From positions 248,001-312,000 of the forward strand of contig CAMVDX010000001.1 of the NCBI GenBank assembly GCA_947166355.1: a stretch of DNA of 64,000 nt, read 5' to 3'. Every line of letters starts with the position of its first letter. The first letter of the stretch is position 1. Both the position numbers and the translations under genes were made by a program. Source of the stretch: an uncultured Treponema sp. (lineage in GTDB: Bacteria > Spirochaetota > Spirochaetia > Treponematales > Treponemataceae). The notes below the pieces were generated by a model, which did not search any database, was not told the origin of the DNA, and was given only the letters and a program-made list of their open reading frames with translations. Shown here piece by piece: positions 30,774 to 41,300 of this stretch.

Positions 30774-32489
30774 TTATAAGTTATTCAAATGTTTAGCCGA
30801 AATTGCTTCGAGCTCTTCAATCGTAAATCTTGAAAGCAGTTCCTTTGTGCTTGAAATCAGCTTTGGGCTCATACTCAAATTGCGGATTCCCATTCCGGCC
30901 AGTACCATAACGCTGTCCTGACGGCCTGCCATTTCACCGCAAACTGCAAGCGGCACGTTGTTTTCCTTGGCAGAACGAACAGTCATTTCAATCAATCGCA
31001 AAACTGCAAGGCTGAACTCGTTGTAAAGTCCGCTTACATGAGGATTTTCGCGGTCAATTCCAAGCGTATACTGAGTAAGGTCGTTTGTACCAAGACTGAA
31101 GAAGTCGCTAACCTTGGAGAGGCAATCACTAATAAGTGCCGCCGCTGCCGTCTCAATCATAATTCCGACTGGGGTATCAGCCTGGTAAGGAATCTTTTCG
31201 GCATCGAGCTCCTGCTTTACAGCATTTACTAATTCAAGGCACTCTTTAACCTGATCCACACTGGTAATCAGCGGGAACATAATTTCAAGGTTGCCGTAAA
31301 CACTGGCGCGGTAAAGAGCTCTCAGCTGGGTCTTCAAAATATTAGGGTACTCAAGACTAAGGCGAACCGCACGCAGACCCATCAGAGGGTTCTTTTCTTC
31401 GATGTTCGGAAGGTCAACAGAGTTAATCAGCTTGTCACCACCGGCATCCAGAGTTCGGATTGTAACCGGCTTATCACCCATCATCTGCAAAACTGATTTA
31501 TAAGCTTCGAACTGAGTCTGCTCACTGAAGGAGCGGGCAGCAGCATTCAAAGAAGCGCCACTCTGTGCCATGTAGAGGAACTCAGTTCTGAAAAGTCCGA
31601 TTCCATCAGCACCTTCCGCCAGAGCAACTTCGGCCTCTTCCGGAGTACCGATGTTTGCATAAAGCTTAAAACGGGTGCCGTCTTTAGTTTCGGCCGGCTT
31701 ATTAAGGAAGGAGCGCAGGCTGAGCTTACGCTGATATTCTTCGCGGATTTTTCCTTTATATTCTTCTATTGTATTACGATCCGGGCTTACAAGAATTTCA
31801 GCCGATTTACCGTCGATAATTACTGTTTCGCCGTTGCGAACCTTTTTACTGATTTCTTCAAGGCCGACAACTGTTGGAATGCCGTAGTTTCGGGCAAGAA
31901 TTACCACGTGTGAAGAAACTCCGCCTTCGCTCAGGGCAAGGCCGGCAATCTTTCTCTTGCTCAGGATGATTGTGTCGGCAGAGCTTAAAGAAGTTGCCAT
32001 AATCACAGAGCCATCTGGAACCGTGTTGATATCAAAAGGATGAATATCCAGCATTTCGTCGAGAACGCGGCCAAAGACGTCGGTAATATCCTGGGCGCGT
32101 TCCGAAAGGTAGTAGTTACCGGCCTGACGCAGCTTTGCTGCATACTCTTCTGCCTTAAACTGAACAGTATATTCTATATTAAAGAGTTCTTTTTCAAAAA
32201 ACTCGCGCGTTTCCTGCTTAAAAACCGGGTCTTCGAGCATGAGAATGTAGGTCTCAAAAACCTCGCGCTGTGCTCGGTCTCGTTCACTGGTTTTAGAAAG
32301 TGAATCCAGATGCTCCGAGAGCTCGAGCGTAACGGTCTGAACGGCAGCCTCAAAACGGCCCCAGCCTTTATTAATCTGATCAATGTTGATGTGATGCTGC
32401 GGAATTGCACGCTTTACCGGGTCTGGAATTACAAAAGCTGTTCCTATACCGATTCCGTCGGCCGCAGGGATTCCGAGAAATACTTCCAT
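30774..32489 (-). CDS. ptsI: Phosphoenolpyruvate-protein phosphotransferase (PTS enzyme I)
   Basis: Transfers phosphate from PEP to HPr, the first step of the phosphotransferase system, in the cytoplasm. A 571-aa protein of normal length: N-terminal HPr-binding helices, the phosphohistidine domain with active H194 in GGVSSHVVILARNYG, and the C-terminal PEP-binding barrel (LFRTEFLYM, GDKPVTIRTLDAGGDK, FSLGTNDLTQY and the acid-base Cys in LAVCGEMAG). All key residues are present. Neither ptsH nor sugar-specific EII genes are nearby, and some treponemes use PTS proteins for regulation rather than transport. A TATAAT box ends 8 nt before the ATG and no Shine-Dalgarno is present, so the mRNA may be leaderless. 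Confidence 0.95.
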   Translation of the reverse strand: MEVFLGIPAADGIGIGTAFVIPDPVKRAIPQHHINIDQINKGWGRFEAAVQTVTLELSEHLDSLSKTSERDRAQREVFETYILMLEDPVFKQETREFFEKELFNIEYTVQFKAEEYAAKLRQAGNYYLSERAQDITDVFGRVLDEMLDIHPFDINTVPDGSVIMATSLSSADTIILSKRKIAGLALSEGGVSSHVVILARNYGIPTVVGLEEISKKVRNGETVIIDGKSAEILVSPDRNTIEEYKGKIREEYQRKLSLRSFLNKPAETKDGTRFKLYANIGTPEEAEVALAEGADGIGLFRTEFLYMAQSGASLNAAARSFSEQTQFEAYKSVLQMMGDKPVTIRTLDAGGDKLINSVDLPNIEEKNPLMGLRAVRLSLEYPNILKTQLRALYRASVYGNLEIMFPLITSVDQVKECLELVNAVKQELDAEKIPYQADTPVGIMIETAAAALISDCLSKVSDFFSLGTNDLTQYTLGIDRENPHVSGLYNEFSLAVLRLIEMTVRSAKENNVPLAVCGEMAGRQDSVMVLAGMGIRNLSMSPKLISSTKELLSRFTIEELEAISAKHLNNL

Positions 32490-32493
32490 AAAT

Positions 32494-32522
32494 TTGAATT
32501 ATACAGAAAATGTGATTATATT
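32494..32522 (+). promoter_or_regulatory. Overlapping divergent promoters between ptsI and the PF06541 gene
   Basis: Plus strand: -35 TTGAAT (32494-32499), 17-bp spacer, -10 TATATT (32517-32522), 7 nt before the ATG at 32530. Minus strand: -10 TATAAT (32503-32498), 8 nt before the ptsI ATG at 32489. The minus -10 overlaps the plus -35 inside a 40-bp intergenic gap, so the promoters should compete. Confidence 0.55.
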
Positions 32523-32529
32523 TAAAGAT

Positions 32530-33369
32530 ATGGAAATGATGGCTATTTATCAGCTGCCGTTCAGGCAGGCTTTTTTGATTTTTATTATGTTCAGCGTTGT
32601 GGGCTGGATTTCGGAAGTACTTTATGTTGGAATTTTTCATGAGCACAAATTTGTAAACCGCGGATTTTTGCACGGGCCGCTTTGTCCTGTTTACGGCTTT
32701 GGCGGTGTTGTGATTCTGCTGCTGCCGGCTTCGCTTTACACAACCTGGGTACCGCTTTTCTTTTCTTCTATGATTATGTGTACGGCTGTGGAATATTTTG
32801 TCAGCTGGATTATGGAGAAGATGTTTCATGCCCGCTGGTGGGATTATTCACACTACAAGTTTAACATTAAGGGGCGCGTTTGCCTCTTGAACTCTGTGCT
32901 CTTTGGCTTTATGGGGCTTGGAGTGATTCATTTTGTTTACCCGCAGATGTTGCGCTTTTTGGACTGGCTTGGAGATTTTGTAATTATGGTTTCCAGCGAC
33001 ATGATTGGTGCCGCACTTGCAGTTGATTTGGTTGCCACTGTACGTAAGCTCGTGGACTTCAGTGCTACAATGGAAAAACTCAAAACCTTTGGTGAGAGCT
33101 TGCGCGACCACTATGGTAACGAGACCTGGTTCCGCAGTGAAAGCTTTGAGGCAATGCTGGCTTCTGTAAAGGAACATGCTGAATCAGACAAAGACAAGAT
33201 AAGCCAGAGCCTGCTCGAAAAAATTGAGCGCTTCCAGACTGCCCGCAACAAGGCCGCCGAAAGCTTTATGGCTCACTTCCCGACAATGAAGAGTATTCAG
33301 TATAAGGATGAGCTTGAGCATTTGAAGAGCCGCGTGAAGGCGAGAGTAAAATCAAAATTCAAAAAATAA
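32530..33369 (+). CDS. PF06541-type membrane protein (putative ABC transporter permease family)
   Basis: A 279-aa protein with about five membrane helices in the first 170 residues and a soluble, charged helical tail (about 185-279). The pattern FSVVGWISEVLY, FVNRGFLHGPLCPVYGFG and MEKMFHARWWDYS, with GRVCLLNSVLFG, matches the family annotated as putative ABC-transporter type IV; no ATPase gene is beside it, so transport is not established. The ATG at 32530 is preferred; the frame opens at 32494, but that would overlap the promoter. No ribosome site is visible and the -10 lies 7 nt upstream, so the message may be leaderless. Confidence 0.75.
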   Translation: MEMMAIYQLPFRQAFLIFIMFSVVGWISEVLYVGIFHEHKFVNRGFLHGPLCPVYGFGGVVILLLPASLYTTWVPLFFSSMIMCTAVEYFVSWIMEKMFHARWWDYSHYKFNIKGRVCLLNSVLFGFMGLGVIHFVYPQMLRFLDWLGDFVIMVSSDMIGAALAVDLVATVRKLVDFSATMEKLKTFGESLRDHYGNETWFRSESFEAMLASVKEHAESDKDKISQSLLEKIERFQTARNKAAESFMAHFPTMKSIQYKDELEHLKSRVKARVKSKFKK

Positions 33370-33371
33370 CT

Positions 33372-33432
33372 GTCACCCCGAACTTGTTTCGGGGTCTTTT
33401 GTATATAGATCCTGAAACAAGTTCAGGATGAC
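33372..33432. repeat. CCCGAACTTGTTTCGGG palindromic repeat, copy 4
   Basis: A 61-bp double-hairpin copy starting 2 nt after the stop of the PF06541 gene, where it could terminate transcription. Confidence 0.85.
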
Positions 33433-33450
33433 GTTTTATAAGTCAGGGTT

Positions 33451-33520
33451 ACGGTTTGCAAGCGTGTGATGACGGTTTGCAAGCGTGTGATGACGGTTTA
33501 CAAGTGTGTGATGACGGTTT
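33451..33520. repeat. Short 21-bp tandem repeat
   Basis: Three full units of ACGGTTTGCAAGCGTGTGAT plus G, the third with two changes, and a partial fourth. They end 4 bp before the -35 of the NSS transporter gene. Confidence 0.85.
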
Positions 33521-33524
33521 TTTC

Positions 33525-33554
33525 TTGACTTCTCTTTGTGTTTCTACTTATAAT
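33525..33554 (+). promoter_or_regulatory. Promoter of the NSS transporter gene
   Basis: -35 TTGACT (33525-33530), 18-bp spacer, -10 TATAAT (33549-33554), followed by the ribosome site TAGGAG and ATG at 33585. The leader is about 24 nt. Confidence 0.78.
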
Positions 33555-33584
33555 AACATAATATTAAAAACTTAGGAGTTTATT

Positions 33585-34997
33585 ATGGAATCGCAGAATC
33601 GCGAGAATCTTGGCAGCCGTCTGGGCTTTTTGCTTTTGTCGGCTGGTTGTGCTATTGGTTTGGGAAATGTTTTCCGATTTCCTTACATCACAGGACAGTA
33701 TGGCGGTGCGGCCTTTGTTCTGATTTACCTGGTTTTCCTTGTAATTCTTGGATTGCCGGTTATGATTTGTGAATTTGCTGTTGGACGTGCTTCTCAAAAG
33801 AGTATGTCGGCTGCATTCCAGACCCTCGAGCCTGAAAAGTCTAAATGGCACTGGTATAGCGGCCCTGCAATTGCCGGCAACTACCTTCTTATGATGTATT
33901 ATACAGTAATTTCCGGCTGGTTCCTTAAATATTTCTTTGGGATGGTTGGCGGAAAATACGTTGGACTTAACCCGGATCAGGTTGTTGACGCTTTCCAGGG
34001 AACTGTTGGAAGTGCTTCTACCCTCCTCATCTGGATGGCAGTTGTAATTATTCTTGGCTTTGGAGTTTGCTTCCTTGGACTTCAGAAGGGTGTTGAGCGC
34101 ATCACAAAAATCATGATGAGCGCCCTTTTTGTAATTATGATTGGCCTTGCAATTTATGTTGCCTTCCTCCCTGGAGCTGGTGCCGGCTATAAATTCTACC
34201 TTATGCCAGATTTCAAGGCCCTGATTGCCGGAAACGGTGAAGGCGGACATGGCCTTTGGGATACCATTTATGCTGCCATGGGCCAGGCCTTCTTTACCTT
34301 GAGTCTTGGAATTGGTTCCATGGAAATCTTCGGTTCCTACATTGGTAAAGAGCACTCACTTACAGGCGAAGCTGCCCGCGTTATCGGGCTGGATACCTTT
34401 GTTGCCATCTGTGGTGGACTCATCATCTTCCCTGCTTGTGCAGCCTTTGGTGTTAAGCCTGGTGTTGGTGCCGGCATTGCCTTTACTTCACTTCCAAACG
34501 TATTCAACTCTATGGGCCCTGTTGCTGGCCGCATCGTTGGTGCTTTCTTCTTCTTGTTTATGTCATTTGCTGCTTTGTCTACAGTAATTGCCGTATTCGA
34601 GAACATCGTTGCCTTCCCAATGGATAAGTTTGGCTGGAGCCGCCGCAAGTCTGTTCTCATCAATTTCTGTGCTATGCTCGTGCTCGCTACACCAGCGGCT
34701 CTTGGTATGAACGTTTGGTCTGGAGTTCACTTCGGTGCTCACATCGGCTCAATCGACGCTCTGGAAGACTTCATTGTAAGCCAGAACCTCCTGCCACTGG
34801 GATCTATGCTATTCCTCCTCTTCTGTACTATTAAGAAGGGCTGGGGCTGGGACGGCTTTATTGCAGAAGCAGATGCCGGTGATGGAATTAAGTTCCCTAA
34901 GAACAAGGTAGTTCAGTTCTACCTGCGCTACATTGCACCGCTTATTATTCTGGTAGTATTTATTGCCGGATACTTTGATATCTTCGGAAAAAAATAA
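33585..34997 (+). CDS. Sodium-dependent transporter, NSS (SNF) family
   Basis: A sodium-coupled symporter of the neurotransmitter:sodium symporter family (LeuT fold), probably for an amino acid. A 470-aa protein with about eleven to twelve helices. The first helix holds the family signature, LSAGCAIGLGNVFRFPYI, with the unwound GLGN sodium/substrate site, followed by GQYGGAAFVLIYL and LPVMICEFAVGR. Helix six reads QAFFTLSLGIGSMEIFGSY, typical of bacterial members. Ribosome site TAGGAG lies 8 nt before the ATG. It is monocistronic with its own promoter. The substrate cannot be assigned from the motifs alone. Confidence 0.94.
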   Translation: MESQNRENLGSRLGFLLLSAGCAIGLGNVFRFPYITGQYGGAAFVLIYLVFLVILGLPVMICEFAVGRASQKSMSAAFQTLEPEKSKWHWYSGPAIAGNYLLMMYYTVISGWFLKYFFGMVGGKYVGLNPDQVVDAFQGTVGSASTLLIWMAVVIILGFGVCFLGLQKGVERITKIMMSALFVIMIGLAIYVAFLPGAGAGYKFYLMPDFKALIAGNGEGGHGLWDTIYAAMGQAFFTLSLGIGSMEIFGSYIGKEHSLTGEAARVIGLDTFVAICGGLIIFPACAAFGVKPGVGAGIAFTSLPNVFNSMGPVAGRIVGAFFFLFMSFAALSTVIAVFENIVAFPMDKFGWSRRKSVLINFCAMLVLATPAALGMNVWSGVHFGAHIGSIDALEDFIVSQNLLPLGSMLFLLFCTIKKGWGWDGFIAEADAGDGIKFPKNKVVQFYLRYIAPLIILVVFIAGYFDIFGKK

Positions 34998-35056
34998 AGC
35001 GCCTTGCCGCGACGGGATAATTCAAATGGGGATGACCAAAAAGTTTACATCTTAGT

Positions 35057-35127
35057 GTCATTCCGAACTTGTTTCGGAATCTATAGAACTAGATATAGTG
35101 TAGATGCTGAAACAAGTTCAGCATGAC
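35057..35127. repeat. CCGAACTTGTTTCGG palindromic repeat, copy 5
   Basis: A 71-bp double-hairpin copy (GTCATTCCGAACTTG through TTCAGCATGAC) downstream of the NSS gene, likely its terminator. The remainder of 34998-35155 holds no gene. Confidence 0.82.
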
Positions 35128-35155
35128 AATACTTTTTGGACAGCCCCAACAAAAT

Positions 35156-35226
35156 TTGTCTTTTTTTATAAAATATATTATATTTCTTATAGAAGGGGAT
35201 TAGGGTGACGTATATTTTCGTCATCC
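35156..35226 (+). promoter_or_regulatory. Promoter and leader hairpin of the giant lipoprotein operon
   Basis: -35 TTGTCT (35156-35161), 17-bp spacer, -10 TATATT (35179-35184). This gives a leader of about 120 nt. An early stem GGGTGACG/CGTCATCC (35203-35226, one G-U pair) forms inside it. The leader has no open frame I can support and might regulate the very long operon. Confidence 0.55.
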
Positions 35227-35314
35227 AAATCTCCTTTTTCCTTTAAAAATAAAAATCAAAAAAATACAAAAGTCTATCTCAAAAAGTGCCGAAGTAATAA
35301 AATGGAGAGTTTTA

Positions 35315-38300
35315 TTGCGGATGGGAAATTACATGTGTTTTGGTAAGTGGAAAAGGCGGGCAGTTATTGCTCTCTGCCTGAGTGGTATTATTTCAATTTT
35401 CTCATGTGAGGTAGGTTTGGGAACCGCTGTCGATGTTGCTGCCCCGACGGTAGGAATCACATATCCTCCGGAAAATGCCGTAATCCGCGATACTTTTATT
35501 GCAGCTGGTGAATGTAATGATGATATGAAGATTTCCAGCGTTGAAGTTTCTGTAATTCATCCTGAATCTAATACGACTTACGGACCTTATGAGGCAGAGG
35601 TTAGTGAAGACGGAACTACGTGGTCTGTAAGACTTAATGCCTTTAATGCAATTAATTCAGAAAGTTCTTTTGACAATTATAAACAGTGGGAATACCCGGA
35701 CGGTAACTATCTTATTAGTGCCGTTGCGTATGATACGGAAAATAAAGAGTCTCCGATTGCAACAAGTCCTGTTTCCATAGATAACACGGCTCCAATTTTG
35801 ATTGTAAGTAAGCCGATTGCTATTGGTTCTGAAGCTGCAACGATTTATGGAAGTTCTTTTAAGCTTTCGGGAGATATTGCAGAAGAGCATGGCACTTCAA
35901 AGCTTACGCTTTATTACAGACCCTATGATAATAACACTAACTCTTTTACAGGAACTGTAAACCATCTTGAAATTACAAATTCTGATGAATTAAACGCAAT
36001 GTCTTCCAGCAATCCGCTGGTTATTGCGCAGTTTGAAAAAAACGGAAACCTTACAGAACAGCACTCAAGATATGTTCAGCTTTATGGCGGCACTGCAGAT
36101 GATGTAGACAGATATTATTACTGCGGTTTTCAGCTTGAAGATACTGCCAGACTTTATCAGAATCCTGGCGATAGCGGTAGTGGAGAAGGAAATAAGACCC
36201 AGGAGTATTATCTTCTTGGAAAAGATTTTCAGGATAATCTTGCAGTAAACTATTCTCTTACCGCTCAGAAATTAATGAATATCTTACGAGGTTTGTCAGA
36301 CGATTATTCAGCCGGTGAAATTTCTTCTATTAAAGATATTCTTTCCAGAACAGGAAACTTTGCTTCATCTTCTGCTTTGGTTAGTGGTGTTGATGATGCT
36401 TCTGCGCAAAGCCAGTCATCAAAAATCAGTTTAAACCCACATAATAATCCAACCTGGTCTTTGGGTGAGTATGGCGTACCAAATGAAAATAATCAGTTTA
36501 ATCCATATATTGCAGGCAGCTCTCTGGTTCTTACGGTAAATGCTGGGCGTGATGCAAGCTTTCCGGATCCAAAAACTGTTACTGTAGATTTGTATGATTT
36601 GGGTGAAACCGATTCTTCTCTCGACGGTAAAACTCCAATTCATCTGATTGGTCCGGAAGGAATAGTTGCTAAATCCTGGGATGAAAGTGCAGATGATTCA
36701 ACAAAAAATTATACCTTTGTTTTTGATGTAGATTCTATTTATGAAAAAGATCATCTTTATCAGATGGTTGTAAATGGTTCAGACCGTAATAAAACAAACC
36801 TTGAACCAAAAAATGGCGGCCGCTATATTTTCAGATTTGCGGCAAGCAACAGTATTCCAAAAGTAACAATTACTGAACCTCGTGATGAAATAACCTACGG
36901 AACTGAAGTAAATACAAATGGTGTAATAATCAAAGGTATTATTAATACAGATGCGGTTTCACTTCATCCGGAAACCAAGGTTTATGTTTCTCGTCTGGAT
37001 ATTTCTGATGTTAAGAATGTAATTCCTGTGGATTTGTCTGTTGGAAATTTTGATACTACAGTTCTAAGTGTAACAGAAGATCCTGAAGTTCATCATAAAT
37101 ATTACTTTGAAATAAAGCTTACTGCAAAATCAGGTTTTACTTTTGTTCCGGCAACCGAAAGCAAGTATTTTTATCTTGCAACTGTACAGGCTAAGGATAG
37201 AAATGGAGTAACCGGAGAAAAAATCTTAAAATTCTATGTAGATAATAAGAGTCCGGATTTATTTATAAATACTCCTGTGCCGGTGACTGGAACTGCTTCT
37301 GATGGAACAGCCGTCGTTAATGGAAATATTACAATCAGCGGTACTGCTTCTGACAGCGGAATTCAGGGAAGCGGTTTAAAATCATTAAGTTATAGAATCC
37401 TCGAAGGTTCTGATGCGGCCGCCGTTGTAAAAAGAGAGGGTACCCTTCCTCTTAATGAATCATGGAGTTTTGAGCTTCCTACTCAGGAGCTTATAAACCC
37501 GGATCAGTCTGTTACAAGTGCAACCCGTTATACAATCGAGGTAACGGCAGCTGATATTTTTGACAACGTAAAGACAGTAACAAAATCAATTGATGTAAAT
37601 CAGTCTACAGATAGACCTTCAGTCAGCTTCTCAAATGCAGATGAAACTGTAACGGCTGCTCCTGAGGCTGCAAATATAAACATGTTTGGTACTTTAAGCA
37701 ATAACAAGCTTTATGCAACCTTTACAGATGATGACGGTCTTTCTTTAGTGAAGGTTGAATATCAGAAAGTGTCTCCTGAGCCCGGGGTTAGAACTGAGCT
37801 TACTCCGGCAACTGCGCTGACTGCGGGAGCAAAATCTTATAATGCTGAATATACTTTGCCGGCAGAGCAGGGCGAATATCGGATTTATGTTGAAGTAAGA
37901 GATAATAAAGGTGAAACAAATAATTTCATTGCATCGGAAAATTTCTATATCACAATTGATAACGGAGCTCCTGGCTTTGGGAATGTGACTGTTTCGCCGG
38001 AGAAGAGCTCGGCTGGTTACTACCAGGGAAGTAAAGCTGCAAATCCGGCACAAAATCAAGAAGCTCAGCCAAAGTATATTACCGTAAGCGGTGCTATTAC
38101 AGACGGAAATGGTCTGCATCCTGTATATGGCTTTACAGTTAAGCACTACAAAAAAATTACTCAAGGCGAACATGCAGGCGAATGGGAAGATACAGATGAG
38201 ATTCCTGTTGATCCGGCTAATCCGATTATAAAGCCTGCTTCAAATATTACTGCCGCTCCGGCTATTACACCTGCAACTTCTGCAACCTTTACAGATAACA

Positions 38301-41300
38301 TAACACTTGCGTCTACAGACGGCGAGTATAAAGTTGTATACACCGCAAAAGACAAATACCTCCAGACTTCAACTTATTCTTTTGAATATAAGGTTGATGT
38401 TACAACTCCTGCGATTGAAGGCTCACAGATTGGTTCGTGTCAGATTACAGGCTCGGATATGAGAGAAACAATCGGCTGGATTAAAGAAAACAATGTAAAT
38501 ATTCTGACCTGGGTAAATGATGCCGGTTCTGGAATTGCTTCAGTTTCTTATTCTCTTGATAATGGTACAACCTGGCAGGATATGACCCATTCTGTTTCGG
38601 AAGATATTCCACAAGCTGATGGTTCAAAAAAAGAAAAATGGATTGCAAGCGTTCAGTTTATTGATGGTGCAGAAAAATCTCTTAAACTACGTGTTAAAGA
38701 TTCTGTAGGAAATGAAACAAATCAATCAATTACAATAAAGGTTGATAGAACAAGGCCTGTTCTCGATGTTAAGTGGTATCAGCTTTCAGATGGAACTACA
38801 GCAAGTTCATATTTCGATCCGTCTGGAATTGCCTATGTTAATAGTGCTAATGGAAAAGATTTGATTATCTATGCCAACTATACAGATACAAGCGATACTT
38901 ACCAAACTGATAATAGTGGTATAAATGCACCTGAATTTAAGATTGGCTCTAATACGGTTACTCTTTCTTCAATAACATATTATAAGAAAGCGTTTACTGA
39001 GAAGGATTCTGACCATCTGAATGCTGTAATGTCAACTGAAAATACGCTTTTATATGATTCGGCTAATCCGGTAAATGCAAATCAGATAAAGTCATTTAAA
39101 GCCGTAATTCCACATTCAGCATTTGCAAATGCAGCAGTTACTGTTTCTGGTAGTGACAGAGCCGGTAATGAAATAGAAAATAATCACAGGACTATTATAA
39201 CTCTTGTAAATGATACTGAGCCGCCAACAATAGGAACTCCAAATATCAGCACTTATAAGGCTTCTGACGGAACTTATTATTTACGAAGAGTTGAAGGAGA
39301 AAAGCTTACTATAAGCGGAACTTCTACAGATGAGCAGAGTAATATTGATAAGACTGTCATAACAATTACAGGACAGCAGCATTCTACTACGGATACAAGA
39401 GAGTCTACTAACACTGCCTGGTCTTTTGATGATATAGATTTGAACGGCTGGGATGAAAGCTCTGTTTCTATAGTTGTTACTGCTTACGATAGGGCAGGAA
39501 ACTCAACTTCATTACCAGCGATTACTCTGAAATTTGATGAAAATAAGCCTGCTGTTCTTACAGGTGTTCCAGATCGCTACCCGACAGGTTATAATTCTTC
39601 AAATTCAAATCTGCCGGAAGCATCAGATCCAGATGATGTCTCTAACCCGTATATTTCTGATTACACTTTGCGCGGCACACCTGCCTGGAAATATAAAAAC
39701 ATTACAATTGGAACCGGAACTTCTAAAGGAAAGTATGGTGATACTACTTATGGAAGAGAGTCTTCAATAGAACTTGGAATAACATATATTGGTGAAGAGG
39801 GAGGAAGCGGAGTTTCAAAGATTGAATATAAAATGCTTGCTTCTGATGTTGTGCCAGATTCTTTAAAAGATACAAAAACCGGAAATGTTGCAGAATTACC
39901 ATCAGAAATATCAGAGTCAGTTTGGACTAAGACCGGTGAGTTTGCTGTAACCACAGGTACATACAAACATTCTGAATATAATTCTACAAATGAAAGATAT
40001 GAAGAAACAGGAGATCCAATTAACTGCTTTAAGGGCTCTGCTACAATTGCGGGCTTTAAGAGTACAACAGACGGAACTCCAAACCTTCTTTATGTAAGGG
40101 CAACAGATAATTGTGGAAATGAAAGTGACTGGTTTGTTCTTTTGATTCAGATGGATAACGAGACTCCGGTAATTTCTACAGATACAACAAATCCAATTTC
40201 TCTGCTTACAAACGGCAAGAGCACTTTGCCAACACTAAAAGGTACTGTTTCAGAAGGCGATAATAGCTCCGGCTTAAAGGCAATTCGTGTTCTCATAGAC
40301 GGAAAGCTTGTAATTGACGGAAACTTTACATGGACTCCAAAAGCCTTTACACCAAATTATAATTCAGCTAAAGATGCACCATTAACGAGTGTTGAAGTAA
40401 CAAAACTCGATGACACAACCTGGCCAGAAGATTCTTCTACAAACTGGACGGGCTGGAGCTCAGCTGAGAATCAGATTTTCAACGAAGCCTGGAAGGTTAA
40501 ATTCGTAAATGATTACGGAACATTAACTTATTGCGGATATACAGACGAAACAAAAGCTCATAGGTGTTCGTTCAAGGATGCTGCGGCTTATGCAACCTGG
40601 GAGCTTACTCTTACTCCTCAGGTAGGCTCATGGTTTAGTGAAAATAAAAGTCAGATTTCTCTGGAAGTAGAAGACTGGGCAGATGATTCTGCAGGAAACG
40701 GAAACAAAGCAAATGTTCAGATTTGTACATTTGATATTGATTTGCAAAATCCTTCTGTTTCTATTTCCAGTCCTGTTGGTGACAGCACGGGTCCATTGAA
40801 CGGAAAGCAATTTATTAAGGGCTCGGTTACTGAAAATCATACAGCAGAAAAAGTAAAGATTTATTATTCAACAGCTGCTACTCCTCCACGTTATCTTAGC
40901 GACTGGACTGCGCTTGAAGTTGAAGGTGAAGCTGTAGAGTTGACAGAAAACCTTTACAGCTTTAATGCCGTAGAATACAATTTTAATAATTTTATTGCAC
41001 AGAATGCATCAAGTGGAACCGTTCATATTTTAGCATATGTTACAGATAAGGCTGGTAATGCTAACGTTTATGATCCTGCCGATCCAGATGATCCAGATGA
41101 TTTAGGTGTTGCGGCCGATCAGATAGTTGATGGAGCTAATCGTGGAAAGGCTTATGAGACTTACACAGTTGATAAGAATTCCGACCGACCGGTAGTTAAA
41201 ATTACAAATGCCTCAATTACAACAAATACTCAAGGCTCTCCTTTGCAGCTGAATTCATCAACAGTTTATTTTACTGTTTCTGATGATGATGGAGTTGATA

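Noticed and set aside
33451..33520. Possible CRISPR array
   Set aside because: Units are contiguous 21-bp tandem repeats with no spacers, and no cas gene is present.
33564..34355. A 263-codon frame antisense to the NSS transporter
   Set aside because: Asn/Lys-rich shadow; the plus-strand transporter has conserved motifs throughout.
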